DNA from: Chelativorans multitrophicus
GTDB lineage: Bacteria; Pseudomonadota; Alphaproteobacteria; Rhizobiales; Rhizobiaceae
Assembly: GCF_011317445.1 (NCBI RefSeq)
Contig: NZ_JAAAPL010000001.1
Location: 744,001-808,000, forward strand
Direction of reading: 5' to 3'
Length of the DNA: 64,000 nt
Shown in pieces: positions 15,637 to 25,700 of the stretch. A model generated the notes under the pieces. It saw only the letters and a list, made by a program, of their open reading frames with translations. It was not told the origin of the DNA and did no database searches. The position numbers and the translations under genes were made by a program. Numbering within the stretch: position 1 is the first letter of the stretch; each line of letters starts with the position of its first letter.

Positions 15637-17121
15637 CTAGAGGAGAGAGGCCTGAGCGGGTGAACCAGGGGCTTCAACGGCTTCGCTCCTTCGCATTGGA
15701 GATCTAAGCGGAAGGCGCACCTCGACACTGGTGCCCACACTCGCCGATCGCACCTCTGCCACGCCGCCAAAGGCTTGCACACGGTTCTGGATCCCTCGCA
15801 ATCCCAGTTTGGTGGGTTGCCGTTTCTGTATTTCCTCCGGGGCGACGCCGCCGCCGGCATCCGAAATGGTCAGCTCGATTGAATCATCGGAATAGGCAGC
15901 GCGGACCTTCTGTCCCACGCCTCTTGCATGCTTGAAGGAGTTGCTGAGCGATTCCTGAATAATCCTGTAGATGCAGATTTTCATGGCCAAAGGCAGAGCC
16001 TCCGGCAGCCGCTGCAGTTCTATCGCGACCTTCGTGCCCGTCAGATTTTCGTGCCTTTCGGCCGCCAGCATGATTGTCTCTTCCACGGAGAGATCGCGTA
16101 TTTCGGGAAGCACAAGTCCGGTGGACAGCGTGCGCAGTTCATGAATGACGGTAGCAGTCAATTCCTGAATGGCGGCGCGGTCCTTTTCGGTCGGCCGGGC
16201 TGACTTGAGCTTGCCCAGACGCAGCATGAGAAGGCTGAGCAACTGGATAGGACCGTCGTGGATGTCGAGGCCTATACGGCCGATAAGTTCCTCATTGGCT
16301 TCGTTCGCATCCAGGCGAGTTTTCTCGGCCAATATCCTAAGTTCTTCATTTTGCGATGCCATTCGCCGGACTTGCGCAATTTGCCGTTGCAGTTCAGCTC
16401 GTTGGGCAGCGATGGTATGGCTTCCGCGACGGACGATGCCATAGAGCACCGAAAGCATGAGCAATGTCGTGAGGCACACGACCAGCCAAGTCTGCGCCCG
16501 GCTCACCCGCAGTTGAGCGGCAAGCGCCTCGCCATTCTCATAGACCTCGCCGACGGCGATTATCTCTTCCGTTCCGGTTCTATAAAGAGGTGCATACACC
16601 TCGATAAGCGACATTTTGAGGCTTTGTTCATACGCGCTTTCGGCGCTGACCATATCCTCGAATTCCGAAACGATCTTCCCCGATGCGGCTTTGGCCACGT
16701 CCGTTGAGACAAAGTGGTCGCCGATCACGTCCTTTGCCATGCTGCTGTAGATCACGGCACCGTCCGGCTTCCAGAGCTTGACCGAAACGATGCTCTTGCC
16801 GATCGGCGCTTCCACCAAAAGCGCATCGAGTGCCAAATGGGCCTCTGGAGGAAGCGTACCGTCGGCGCGTATGCCTTGGATCTCAGGCTCGATAAAGGCT
16901 TCCATAAATGCGACCCCGCCCGAACCGGAGGTCGCAAGCACGCTGCGGGTAATCTGATGATTGACCCAGGTGCCGAGGACGGTCATTGAGACGCACAGAA
17001 CCAGGCCGGCGGCAAGAAGGAACTGGTTCGAAAGGCTCAGGTTCTTCCGCCAGCCGCGGATAGCTGTCCGCAGAAATTCCGCGCCATCAGCAACCCTCCC
17101 CCTGCGGCTAAAAATTGTCAT
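15637..17121 (-). CDS. Sensor histidine kinase (HisKA_3, NarX/DegS-like)
   Basis: About 494 residues. Membrane segments at about 34-53 and 211-230 enclose an extracytoplasmic sensor of roughly 155 residues that I do not recognise. A coiled linker follows (about 240-285). The HisKA_3 phospho-acceptor is H288 in GLDIHDGPIQLL, and the ATPase domain contains SDAGGGVAPEE and LGLRGIQNRV. The ATG at 17121 was chosen because AAGG and GGGAGG lie upstream. It lies 115 bases downstream of hlyD on the same strand, so it may be cotranscribed with the secretion operon. It faces its likely response regulator. The stimulus is unknown; metals, oxidants or envelope state would fit the secreted peroxidase. Confidence 0.9.
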   Translation of the reverse strand: MTIFSRRGRVADGAEFLRTAIRGWRKNLSLSNQFLLAAGLVLCVSMTVLGTWVNHQITRSVLATSGSGGVAFMEAFIEPEIQGIRADGTLPPEAHLALDALLVEAPIGKSIVSVKLWKPDGAVIYSSMAKDVIGDHFVSTDVAKAASGKIVSEFEDMVSAESAYEQSLKMSLIEVYAPLYRTGTEEIIAVGEVYENGEALAAQLRVSRAQTWLVVCLTTLLMLSVLYGIVRRGSHTIAAQRAELQRQIAQVRRMASQNEELRILAEKTRLDANEANEELIGRIGLDIHDGPIQLLSLLMLRLGKLKSARPTEKDRAAIQELTATVIHELRTLSTGLVLPEIRDLSVEETIMLAAERHENLTGTKVAIELQRLPEALPLAMKICIYRIIQESLSNSFKHARGVGQKVRAAYSDDSIELTISDAGGGVAPEEIQKRQPTKLGLRGIQNRVQAFGGVAEVRSASVGTSVEVRLPLRSPMRRSEAVEAPGSPAQASLL

Positions 17122-17236
17122 TGTGCCTTCGCGACCTCCCGCGCACGGCTTCGGCAGCACCTGCAGGATCAATTTAGCATAGCCGGAGAAAAAGCGCAGG
17201 CAGCCCTTCAGCGACGACTTAAAACGCTGGAACCGC

Positions 17237-18538
17237 TTACCTCTCTCTGAACGCTTTGTTGAACTGATCGGTGACGGGCTTCACCAGATAGGAAAGCGCG
17301 GTGCGTTCCTGCGTCATGACGTAGACTTCCACCGGCATTCCGGGCAGGAGGGCACTTTCACCCAGCTTGGCAAGCTCTTCGGGCGATACGGATATCTTAC
17401 CGGCATAATAGACCTCACCGCTCACCGGATCGATGGCCGTGGCCGGAGAAACGTGCGTGACCTCGCCCTTCAGTTCGGGCGTGACGCGCTGGTTGAAAGC
17501 GGGAAAGCGCAGCCGGGCTGGCCGGCCAACATCCACCTGGTCGATACTGGCGGGATTGAGCTTGAATTCGATGTTGAGCTTCGCGTTATGAGGCACGATG
17601 GTGACCAGCACCTCCGCGGGCGTGATCACGCCTCCTATCGTATGGATATTGAGCTCGTTGACTATGCCGGTGATAGGCGCCCGAATATCTGTACGGGAAA
17701 GCCGGTCAGCGATCGCCATATGGCGATCCTTGAGCTCCGAGATCTTTGTTTCCACCGCTGTGAGCTCGCGCTGCGCCTCGGTTCGTGCATTTTCGTCTAT
17801 AGCGATTATTTGAAGGCGTATTTCGCTGGCCCGTGTCTTGGCCCGAGCTATTGCAGCATCGACTTCCCCGCGTTCTCCCCGAAGCCGCGTCCTTTCCCTG
17901 TCTGATGTGTATATCCGATTTCGTTCGATCAGCTTTTTGTCAGCAAGGCTCTTGATCTTTGCGTATTCCTCTTCAACCAGGACGATCTCCGCACTTTTGG
18001 CGGTGCGCTGGGCCTCCAATCCCTTGATCTCTTCCCCGATCTGCTCAATGCCCAGCGTTAACTGGCTCTTCTGGCTCTGCCGATTGAGCCGATTGCCGTC
18101 GAAAATGCGCGTTTCGCCACTTACGATGGAGGCTGTTTCCTCGCCCGGCAATTGGAGCTCGGGCGGAAACTCGATCTCTTTCAGGTCGTCGCGCTCAGCG
18201 ATAAGTCGCGCTCTTCGCGCAGCAAGTTCGAGCAGTTGCGACTGCACGATGGAAAGTTCCGCCTTCGTCTGCGCATCCTCCAGCTGCAAGAGAACCTGGC
18301 CCGCGCGAACGAGATCGCCCTCCCTGACGTTTATCTCGCTGACTATCCCGCCGTCGCGGTGCTGTATCGCCTTCAACCTCTGATCCACCGCCACCGAACC
18401 CTGCGCGATAACGGCGCCCGAAAGCTGGGCGGTCGCAGCCCACCCTCCTGCCCCGGCTACGAGCAGAAAAGCCAGGACGGATCCCATGAATATGTGCGGG
18501 CCGATCTTGAAAGCGTGACTTGTCTCGGTCTTGCTCAT
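17237..18538 (-). CDS. Type I secretion periplasmic adaptor (HlyD/PrtE family)
   Basis: 433 residues, the normal size for a membrane-fusion protein. One N-terminal membrane segment (about 15-36, GSVLAFLLVAGAGGWAATA) is followed by a lipoyl half-motif (AIQHRDGGIVSEINVREGDLVRAGQVLLQLED region), long coiled-coil helices (about 95-285), the second lipoyl half (RAPITGIVNELNIHTIGG) and the beta-barrel ending YLVKPVTDQFNKAFRER. It links the inner-membrane ABC protein to a TolC-like channel, whose gene is not in this window. Its Shine-Dalgarno is an uninterrupted run of nine G, 2 bases from the start codon. It follows the RTX gene by 10 bases. Confidence 0.93.
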   Translation of the reverse strand: MSKTETSHAFKIGPHIFMGSVLAFLLVAGAGGWAATAQLSGAVIAQGSVAVDQRLKAIQHRDGGIVSEINVREGDLVRAGQVLLQLEDAQTKAELSIVQSQLLELAARRARLIAERDDLKEIEFPPELQLPGEETASIVSGETRIFDGNRLNRQSQKSQLTLGIEQIGEEIKGLEAQRTAKSAEIVLVEEEYAKIKSLADKKLIERNRIYTSDRERTRLRGERGEVDAAIARAKTRASEIRLQIIAIDENARTEAQRELTAVETKISELKDRHMAIADRLSRTDIRAPITGIVNELNIHTIGGVITPAEVLVTIVPHNAKLNIEFKLNPASIDQVDVGRPARLRFPAFNQRVTPELKGEVTHVSPATAIDPVSGEVYYAGKISVSPEELAKLGESALLPGMPVEVYVMTQERTALSYLVKPVTDQFNKAFRER

Positions 18539-18548
18539 ATCCCCCCCC

Positions 18549-20936
18549 CTACGCCTGCTCGACTATCATCAGAACGTGATAGCCTTGAAGGTAAACCGTG
18601 GTTTCCCAAATCGCGTCGTCATTCAGGTCGGCCTCCACAATCGTGCGCGCCATTTCATCGTTCCAATCGTGGCTGAACCTTATCGGTATCTCATCGTCGG
18701 ATTGTTCGCCGTAGATGTCTTCGAAATGATCTGCGACTTCGTCCATGACCTCCTTGAACAGATCGTATTTGGACATCCGTATCCGATCTCCGACGGTGAA
18801 ATCGAAGATAAGATGAGATGTCTCAGCGGGCGGGGAAGAAGGGCTATAACAAAACTCGAAAACATCCTCCCCGTCTCCCCCCGTGAGAGACGCGGAGGCG
18901 TGGTCGACAATGAAATGATCGTTGCCCGTGCCGCCGATCACGTTTTCCATCGAGACGATCGTATCGCGACCCGTTTCCTCGCCGCAGGCGAGTCCCTCCT
19001 TGAGGTCCACCGTGACACCTTGGCTGGTTTGCGAATAGTCGAGCGTGTCGCAACCTTCCGCCCCATCATAATGATCGTCGTCGCCGTCAGCCGCGGCGGA
19101 AATCCTGTCGTTTCCGTCGCCGGCATCGATCACATCCGATCCCGAGCCATCGGCGATCACATCATCGCCCGCCCCGCCCAGAAGTGTATCCTGGCCTCCC
19201 TTGCCATCGAGTATGTCGTCACCCGCCCCGCCATCGAGCTTCTCACCCCCGGCGCTTCCTTTCAATTCGTCGTCTGCGGCACCGCCCACCACGGCGTCGA
19301 AGCATGAGACAAGATCATCAGGGGATTCCCCGATCTTGGCCGTACCGCTTTCCAGATCCACGGCAACGCGGGCCTCGGTTGATGCGTAGTCGAGAGTGTC
19401 GTGCCCTTTGCCGCCGTCAAAGCGGTCGGCCGTGCCGTCATGTGTGGGAACGACCCGGTCATTCCCGTCACCGCCTTCCACCTTGTCTGCTCCGGGTCCA
19501 TCCAGCAGGACATCGTCACCTGCCCGGCCCTGCAGCCAGTCGTCCCCCTCGGCCCCATCCAGCAGGTCCGCGCCTTCTCCCCCATCGGCCGTATCATCGC
19601 CGGCACCTGCAAGCAGGATATCTTCGTCTTCGCCTCCTTTGAGGCTGTCATGGCCATCGTCACCGTGCAGGATGTCTCGTCCGGCGCCGCCATGCAGCGT
19701 GTCGTCCCCGGCATCACCGAACAGGAAATCGTCGCCATCCTGGCCGTAGAGCCGGTCGTTCCCACTTTCGCCGGCGAGATGATCATTTCCAGCTCCTCCG
19801 AACACGATGTCATCGCCCGATCCAGCGTGCACGACATCGTCGCCGGCTCCCGCAACGATGTGGTCGTTGCCAGGTCCCGCCGAGATGAGGTCGTCGCCGC
19901 CGCGGGAATCGATATTGTCGTCGCCGCAACCGGCGTCGATTTCGTCAGCACAGGGCGTTCCGAGAATGAGATCATCAGCCGGAGACCCTTCGATGAAGGA
20001 TTTGCTCACGGAGAAATATGCCACCTGGTCGACGGAAAACTCGCCATCCGTCACTTGATATCTGACGGTGACCAAGCCTTCCGTTGTCGGCCAGCCGCGG
20101 TAAAGCCAGCCTTCGTCGGCTTGGACCAACATCCCTGAAGACACGGTCAGATTTTTAACAGAGAGAGCGTCGCCGTCAGGATCTTGCGCATTGCGCAGGA
20201 GTTCGCCCATGGCAATCGCCAGCACGGCACAACCGGATATGTCGTTGAGGTAGACAGGCCCTGCCAAACGAGGCGCTCGGTTTTGGGAGGTGTCATCCCC
20301 GTCATCGACGTCGGTTTCTCCATCCTCGCCTTCGTGCTCATCATCATCATCATCGTCGTCGTCGTTGTCGTGAGGATGCTGGTGATCCGGATCACCCGGC
20401 TCAGGCGTCTCGGCGCCGGGTTGCTCCCGGCCAATGTCGTTCTCGGCGGGGGCAACTCCGCCCGGCGGCGCAGCCCTGTTGTCGTTCGCCGCCAGCGAAA
20501 CAGGCGGTGGCGCGAAAAATCCATTCCATTCACGCGGCGTTCTGAAGGCGACGAACTCGATGGCCGAGCTTTCGATCTGCATGAACTGCGCCGGAGGTAT
20601 GAAATCGGCCAGTTGCTCTCCAGATCCCAGAGGGAGCTTATCCGGCAAGGCTTCATCTTCATCTTCGCTCACCGGGGCCTGCTCGGGCTCCGACTCAGCT
20701 ACCAGGTCCGGCTGCTGTTCGGTTGGCCCGACCGGCTCCTTTGCAGATTCCGTGCCTTCCTTTTCCGGCCGGGAGAGAAGCGGCATCATTGATTTCAGGT
20801 AAAGCGCGATGCCAGCAAGAAACAGTCCGACCAGGTAAGGTGTATTCGACTTTTGATCCTGGTTCTTCGTTTCGTAGCGTGTGGCCGGATCGCCCTGCCG
20901 ATCCTTTTGCCTTGTTCCCTTCACCCCGATAATCAT
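18549..20936 (-). CDS. Membrane-anchored RTX calcium-binding protein of the type I secretion operon
   Basis: 795 residues. Order: basic N-terminus, one membrane segment (about 33-54, YLVGLFLAGIALYL), a Pro/Glu-rich region, a His/Asp-rich acidic stretch at about 183-216, a cadherin-like domain at about 220-312 (QDPDGDALSV, VRYQVTDGEFSVDQVAYFSV), RTX nonapeptide repeats (GGxGxDxhx) from about 320 to 690, and an acidic C-terminal domain. It overlaps the upstream ABC gene by ATGA and sits between the ABC and HlyD genes, an odd place for a cargo. The anchor could hold it at the membrane face. It may be a calcium-dependent accessory or chaperone of the exporter, a surface-retained cargo, or a cargo whose leading segment is not a true anchor. 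No enzymatic domain is seen. Confidence 0.82.
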   Translation of the reverse strand: MIIGVKGTRQKDRQGDPATRYETKNQDQKSNTPYLVGLFLAGIALYLKSMMPLLSRPEKEGTESAKEPVGPTEQQPDLVAESEPEQAPVSEDEDEALPDKLPLGSGEQLADFIPPAQFMQIESSAIEFVAFRTPREWNGFFAPPPVSLAANDNRAAPPGGVAPAENDIGREQPGAETPEPGDPDHQHPHDNDDDDDDDDEHEGEDGETDVDDGDDTSQNRAPRLAGPVYLNDISGCAVLAIAMGELLRNAQDPDGDALSVKNLTVSSGMLVQADEGWLYRGWPTTEGLVTVRYQVTDGEFSVDQVAYFSVSKSFIEGSPADDLILGTPCADEIDAGCGDDNIDSRGGDDLISAGPGNDHIVAGAGDDVVHAGSGDDIVFGGAGNDHLAGESGNDRLYGQDGDDFLFGDAGDDTLHGGAGRDILHGDDGHDSLKGGEDEDILLAGAGDDTADGGEGADLLDGAEGDDWLQGRAGDDVLLDGPGADKVEGGDGNDRVVPTHDGTADRFDGGKGHDTLDYASTEARVAVDLESGTAKIGESPDDLVSCFDAVVGGAADDELKGSAGGEKLDGGAGDDILDGKGGQDTLLGGAGDDVIADGSGSDVIDAGDGNDRISAAADGDDDHYDGAEGCDTLDYSQTSQGVTVDLKEGLACGEETGRDTIVSMENVIGGTGNDHFIVDHASASLTGGDGEDVFEFCYSPSSPPAETSHLIFDFTVGDRIRMSKYDLFKEVMDEVADHFEDIYGEQSDDEIPIRFSHDWNDEMARTIVEADLNDDAIWETTVYLQGYHVLMIVEQA

Positions 20937-22711
20937 GCCAACACCCGCGCCGATACAGCGCGCTCCTTCTTGTCGTTCGTGTCAGACGAACCATCGGCTG
21001 CAACGGCCTCGCGTCTGGAAACGCCGGAAAGGATGTCATGCTTCGGCCCGAAACCTGTAAGGCGCCCGTTCTGCACGACCGCAACGAGATCCACGGCTGC
21101 AAGTGCGCTAGGCCGATGTGCTATGACGACGGCGATCCCCCCGCGGGCCTTTACGCCCTCGATTGCGGCCGTCAGCGCAGCCTCGCCCTCGCCGTCGAGA
21201 TTTGAATTGGGTTCATCCAGGACGACCAGGAACGGTTTGCCGTATAGCGCGCGGGCTAGTCCGATACGCTGCCGCTGACCGCCGGAAAGAGACACGCCGA
21301 GCGGGCCCAGCCCGGTCCTGTAGCCGTCCGGAAGCCGCACGATCATCTCGTGGACGCTTGCCGCTCTCCCCGCTTCGACGATGGCGCGGGCATCCGGTTC
21401 TTCCTGGAACCGGGATATATTCTCTTCGATGGAGGCGTCCAGCAAGGCAACCTCCTGCGGCAGGTAACCGATGAAAGCTCCCAGCTTTTCGTCGTTCCAC
21501 TGCGTCAGTTCAGCATCGTCAAGACGCACACTTCCGCGCAGGACCGGCCAGATGCCGGTAAGCGCCCGCGCAAGCGTTGTCTTGCCGCCGCCGCTCGGCC
21601 CGATGACACCCAGCGCTTGGCCAGCCTTCAACTCGAAGCTGACATCGCTCAGGAGGACCCGGCCCGATCCGGGCGCGGCAACGGTGATGTTCTCTACCTT
21701 GAGGGAGTTCCGGGGCGCTGGGAGCTGCATCGGCTCATCGCCCGACGCAAGCGCCACTACCGTTTCCTTCAGGCGCTGGAAGGCCGATCTTGCCGAGACG
21801 ACGTTCTTCCAGTTGGCGATGGCGAGGTCGATCGGCGCCAATGCTCTCGCCGAGGCCACGGAAGCGGCGATGATTGCCCCGGCCGACAACTCGCCATTCA
21901 TGGTCAGGAGAGCGCCCAGCCCGAGCACCGCAGACTGAAGGATCATGCGCAGCACGCGTGAGATGGCGCCGAGGGTTCCGCTGATGTCGTTAGTCCGCGT
22001 CTGAAGCTCAAGGTGCTCCTCATTGGCACGGTTGAACCGCTCGACGGCTCGCCGGGCAAAGCCCATTGCCTTCAGGATTTCGGCATTGCGCGCGTTGGAG
22101 TCGGCGATCGCGTTACGCGACACCACAGCGCTGTGGGTGGCGCTGGCCAGCCGACGCGTCATCAATTCGGTTATGAGTGTGAGGGTGGTCAGGATAAACG
22201 CGCCGGCGATCGTAAGGGCGCCGAGCAACGGATGCAGGATGTAGACGAAAGCCAGGAACAGCGGCATCCAGGGCAGGTCGAACAAGGCCATCGGGCCTTG
22301 GCTGCCGAGGAACCCCCTTACCGTATCCACATCGCGTCCACGTTCTAGCGATTCCGCCGTCGAAAAGCCGAAACGCGGCATATCGACCGCGACCTGATGC
22401 GCTAGTGGCGCGATTCTCTGATCGAGCCGTGCGCCCATCCTCACAAGAATTTGCGAGCGGAGGACGTCAAACAAACCCTGGAAAGTGTAGAGGCCGAGGG
22501 CGAGCGCGGAAATCGCCAACAGAGTCGGCACGCTGCCGCTTGCCAAGGCCCTGTCGTAGATCTGAAGCATGTAGAATGCGCCGGTAAGCGCGAGGATGTT
22601 GATGATGCCGGACATCCCAAACAGAAAAACGCAGACGGCTCGAAAGCCGCTGGTGAGCTTCTCGGCGCTTTTGCGTCTCGTTGTTGCCGTCGATTGATCT
22701 TTGGAACGCAT
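20933..22711 (-). CDS. Type I secretion system permease/ATPase (PrtD-like)
   Basis: 592 residues. The N-terminal membrane domain has six segments (for example FLFGMSGIINILALTGAFYM), followed by an ABC ATPase domain: Walker A GPSGGGKTT at about 369-377, signature LSGGQRQR, Walker B LVVLDEPNSNLD and the switch region VVIAHRPSAL. It lacks an N-terminal C39 or C39-like domain, matching the PrtD/LapB-independent RTX exporters rather than HlyB. The start follows the peroxidase stop by about 60 bases, with a strong hairpin between. It is expected to export the RTX peroxidase, whose signal is at its uncleaved C-terminus, through HlyD and an unlinked outer-membrane channel. Confidence 0.94.
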   Translation of the reverse strand: MRSKDQSTATTRRKSAEKLTSGFRAVCVFLFGMSGIINILALTGAFYMLQIYDRALASGSVPTLLAISALALGLYTFQGLFDVLRSQILVRMGARLDQRIAPLAHQVAVDMPRFGFSTAESLERGRDVDTVRGFLGSQGPMALFDLPWMPLFLAFVYILHPLLGALTIAGAFILTTLTLITELMTRRLASATHSAVVSRNAIADSNARNAEILKAMGFARRAVERFNRANEEHLELQTRTNDISGTLGAISRVLRMILQSAVLGLGALLTMNGELSAGAIIAASVASARALAPIDLAIANWKNVVSARSAFQRLKETVVALASGDEPMQLPAPRNSLKVENITVAAPGSGRVLLSDVSFELKAGQALGVIGPSGGGKTTLARALTGIWPVLRGSVRLDDAELTQWNDEKLGAFIGYLPQEVALLDASIEENISRFQEEPDARAIVEAGRAASVHEMIVRLPDGYRTGLGPLGVSLSGGQRQRIGLARALYGKPFLVVLDEPNSNLDGEGEAALTAAIEGVKARGGIAVVIAHRPSALAAVDLVAVVQNGRLTGFGPKHDILSGVSRREAVAADGSSDTNDKKERAVSARVLA

Positions 22712-22739
22712 GGCAGTTCATCCGACATGGGAGTGAATT

Positions 22740-22763
22740 GAGGGGCCGGGTACCCGGCCCCTC
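22740..22763 (-). terminator. Strong hairpin between the peroxidase and secretion genes
   Basis: A perfect 24-base GC palindrome (arms GAGGGGCCGGGT and ACCCGGCCCCTC) begins 10 bases after the peroxidase stop. No T-run follows, so it may stabilise the peroxidase mRNA end or cause partial termination rather than complete stop. No separate promoter for the exporter genes is obvious in the 62-base gap. Confidence 0.5.
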
Positions 22764-22773
22764 TGCTCTCGCG

Positions 22774-25700
22774 CTATAGGTTGAAATCGCTCGCGGTGAG
22801 GTCGTGCGATCCCTTGATGCTGAATTTGAAATCGGCATCGCTTCCACCCGAGATGTTGCCCTGGACGACCGTGTAACTTTCGCCGTCTTGGGTTTCGTGG
22901 GTGACAAGCAGCTCACCTTTGGCACCGGTGAAGGCGTCGGAGACCAATGTGAAGCTCTGATTGCCCGACTCGCACCAGTTTGCATCCATGCCGCTGAGAT
23001 CGATCTTGTCACCGGGCTGGAAGCCGATGATCGTATCTCCGTCGGCGGCGGCTGCGGACAGGAAGCGGAACGTGTCGTTGCCTGTCCCGCCATCCATCAC
23101 GTTGGCGGCGTTACTGCCCGTGATAGTGTCATTGCCCGAGCCGGTGACGATATTCTCGACTCCCCAGATGGTATCGCTTCCAGACGCCGCGCTCGACACG
23201 CTGCCGCGCCCCATGAAGCCGGTGCCCAGATCAGCGGTGATGTTCGCGCCGATCGCCGACATGTCGAGCGTGTCGTTGCCTGAACCGCCGCTCATGCCGT
23301 CGCCGTAGTAGACGTCGTCGCCATCATCGGCTTGCGCCACGATCATGTCGTCGCCGCCTTGGCCGAAAACCGTGTCATTTCCTGCTCCGCCGGTGACGAG
23401 ATCGCCGCCCGCACCTGCCAGGATACGGTCATTGCCCGCATCGCCGTAGAGCATGTCGGCTCCACTGCCGCCCATCACATTGTCATCGCCAGAACCTGCG
23501 AAAACCACGTCACGACCGCCAAGACCCATGATCGTCTCGCCATCAGCCGTACCCGTCAGCGCATCCGCCTGCTCGGTGCCCAGGATTACAGATGCTCCGA
23601 TCGGATTAGGCGCTGGATCGCCGGCTTCGTCACCGTCGTCGCATGAGCCATGTCCGTCGTCATCATCGCCGTCGTCGTTTCCGGACGGCGGTGCATCGTC
23701 GTCCTCATCGTCATCATGTGCACCGTCATCGTCACCAGAGCTGAATTGAGGCAGCCCGCCCGTGCTGTAGAACGTGACGGAGTGGCTCTCCCCCGAGAGC
23801 GTTATCGTGCCGTTGACGTTCTGGACCAAATCGTAATCGTCGAGAGTCGTGCCATCGGGAAGTTCCACCACGTCCTGCGGGCGCAGCGTTCCAACGATGG
23901 TATCGTCACCGCCCTTTGACCGGAACACGATGCGATGCGCCGACTGGAGCGAGGAGATGTCCACGGTATCGTCGCCGCTTGTGCCACGGATCGTGATCGT
24001 GTTGGGACGCAGGTTGGTTGCGTCGAAATTGCCGTAAATCTCGAACGCGTCGCCTGCGCTCGCGCCATTGCCAGCGACGTTCGCGCCGTTAACGATGATC
24101 TCTTCGATTTCGGTGAGTTCAGCAATCGTCGTTTCGACCCCGTCCTCACCCTCCCGGGTCACGATGATCTCGGTCTCGTCGCTCCCGGCAAAGCCTATTC
24201 GAGCGACCGCTTCGTCATAGGTGTAGATGCGGTAGGTTTCGGATTCGGCGTTCCCGATGATCTGGAACACGTCGCCATTCGGACCTTCCATGCCACCGTT
24301 GATGGTGTCGAACCCATCGCCGACATTCCAGATGAAAGTGTCATCGTCCTGGGTTCCCGGCGTCGTGTTGTCGTCGCCATCGCCGACGTCGCTGCCGTTG
24401 AGAGTATCGTTGCCAGGGCCGCCGATGATGACGTCCTCACCCGGGCCGCCGATGATCGTGTCGTTGCCTTCGCTGCCGAAGATTATCGCAGGGCCATCCG
24501 GAATGCCGTTAGCAATGCTGGCGATGTCCAGCACTGGGCCGTCGCCGAAACGCAGCCGCTCGATGCTCGTCAGCGTATCGGTGCCGCCGTCACCCACCAG
24601 GTCAGTGACGGTCGCCAGCCCGTTTGCGCCGAGGCTGAAGCTGTAATCTCCGGCAGATCCCGCAAAGATCGCAATGTCGATGCCGCCCTGACCGTTCAGC
24701 AGGTCAGAACCGGCGCCGCCTTCGAGGATATCATCATTGGCGCCGCCGCGAAGGTCGTCATCCCCCGCATTGCCGATCAGCGTGTCAGCACCACCGGCAC
24801 CAGTCAGGATGTTGTTCCCAGAGTTGCCGGATATGATGTTGTCGAGGCCGTTGCCCAGGCCATTTATATTGCCGGACCCCGTCAGGATCAGGTTCTCGAC
24901 GTCGCCTACGACCTGCGCGGTATTGTTGAGGTTCCTGGTGACGCTGGAGATGATGGTGTCGATGCCACCACTGCCGGGAATGGCCAGGGGGTCCTCCGAA
25001 ACCACATCGCCCCCATTGTTTACGAGATAGGTGTCGTTGCCAGCGCCACCTGCCATGACGTCGTTTCCCGCGCCGCCGACGAGCAAGTCGTCACCTCCGC
25101 CGCCGAGCAGTGAATCGGCTCCATTGAAACCAAGAACCAGGTCTGCCGCATCGGTGCCGACAACGGGCCCTCCAATGCCATTTGCGGCATTGGTGCCACG
25201 CACCATGTTGTAAACGACGCCGCCGATCTCGACATTCTCAATGTTGACGAGAGTGTCGCTGCCGCCGGCGGGGCTGGTGACGATGGTGTTGGCGCCAGCG
25301 TAGACGAAGTCGTAGTCGGAGACCTCGCCATCCAGGACCACCGTATCGACACCGGCACCGCCATCCAGCACATTGTCGCCGGAATTGCCCGTCAGGCGGT
25401 TATCGAGCGCATTGCCGGTACCATCAGTCGCTCCAGCGGCAAGCACCAGGTTTTCGACGTTCTCGGCGAGCATGTATGCCGCGAGGGAAGACCTGACGGT
25501 GTCGGTTCCTCCCGCTTCGTCTTCGAGCACCGAGTCACCGGCATCATCGACGAGATACGTGTCGTCGCCGCCGCCGCCCGCCATGGCATCCTGGCCACTG
25601 CCGCCGTCAATGACGTTAGCGCCGGAATTGCCGGTTAGCGTGTCGTTGAAAGCACTGCCGGTCAGATTCTCGATGCTGACCAGCATGTCGTTGCCGGCGC

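Noticed and set aside
18800-20000. Short regularly spaced DNA repeats resembling a CRISPR or satellite array
   Set aside because: The ~27-base periodicity encodes RTX nonapeptides in frame; units are degenerate and there are no spacers. The same applies to 22.8-28.5 kb.
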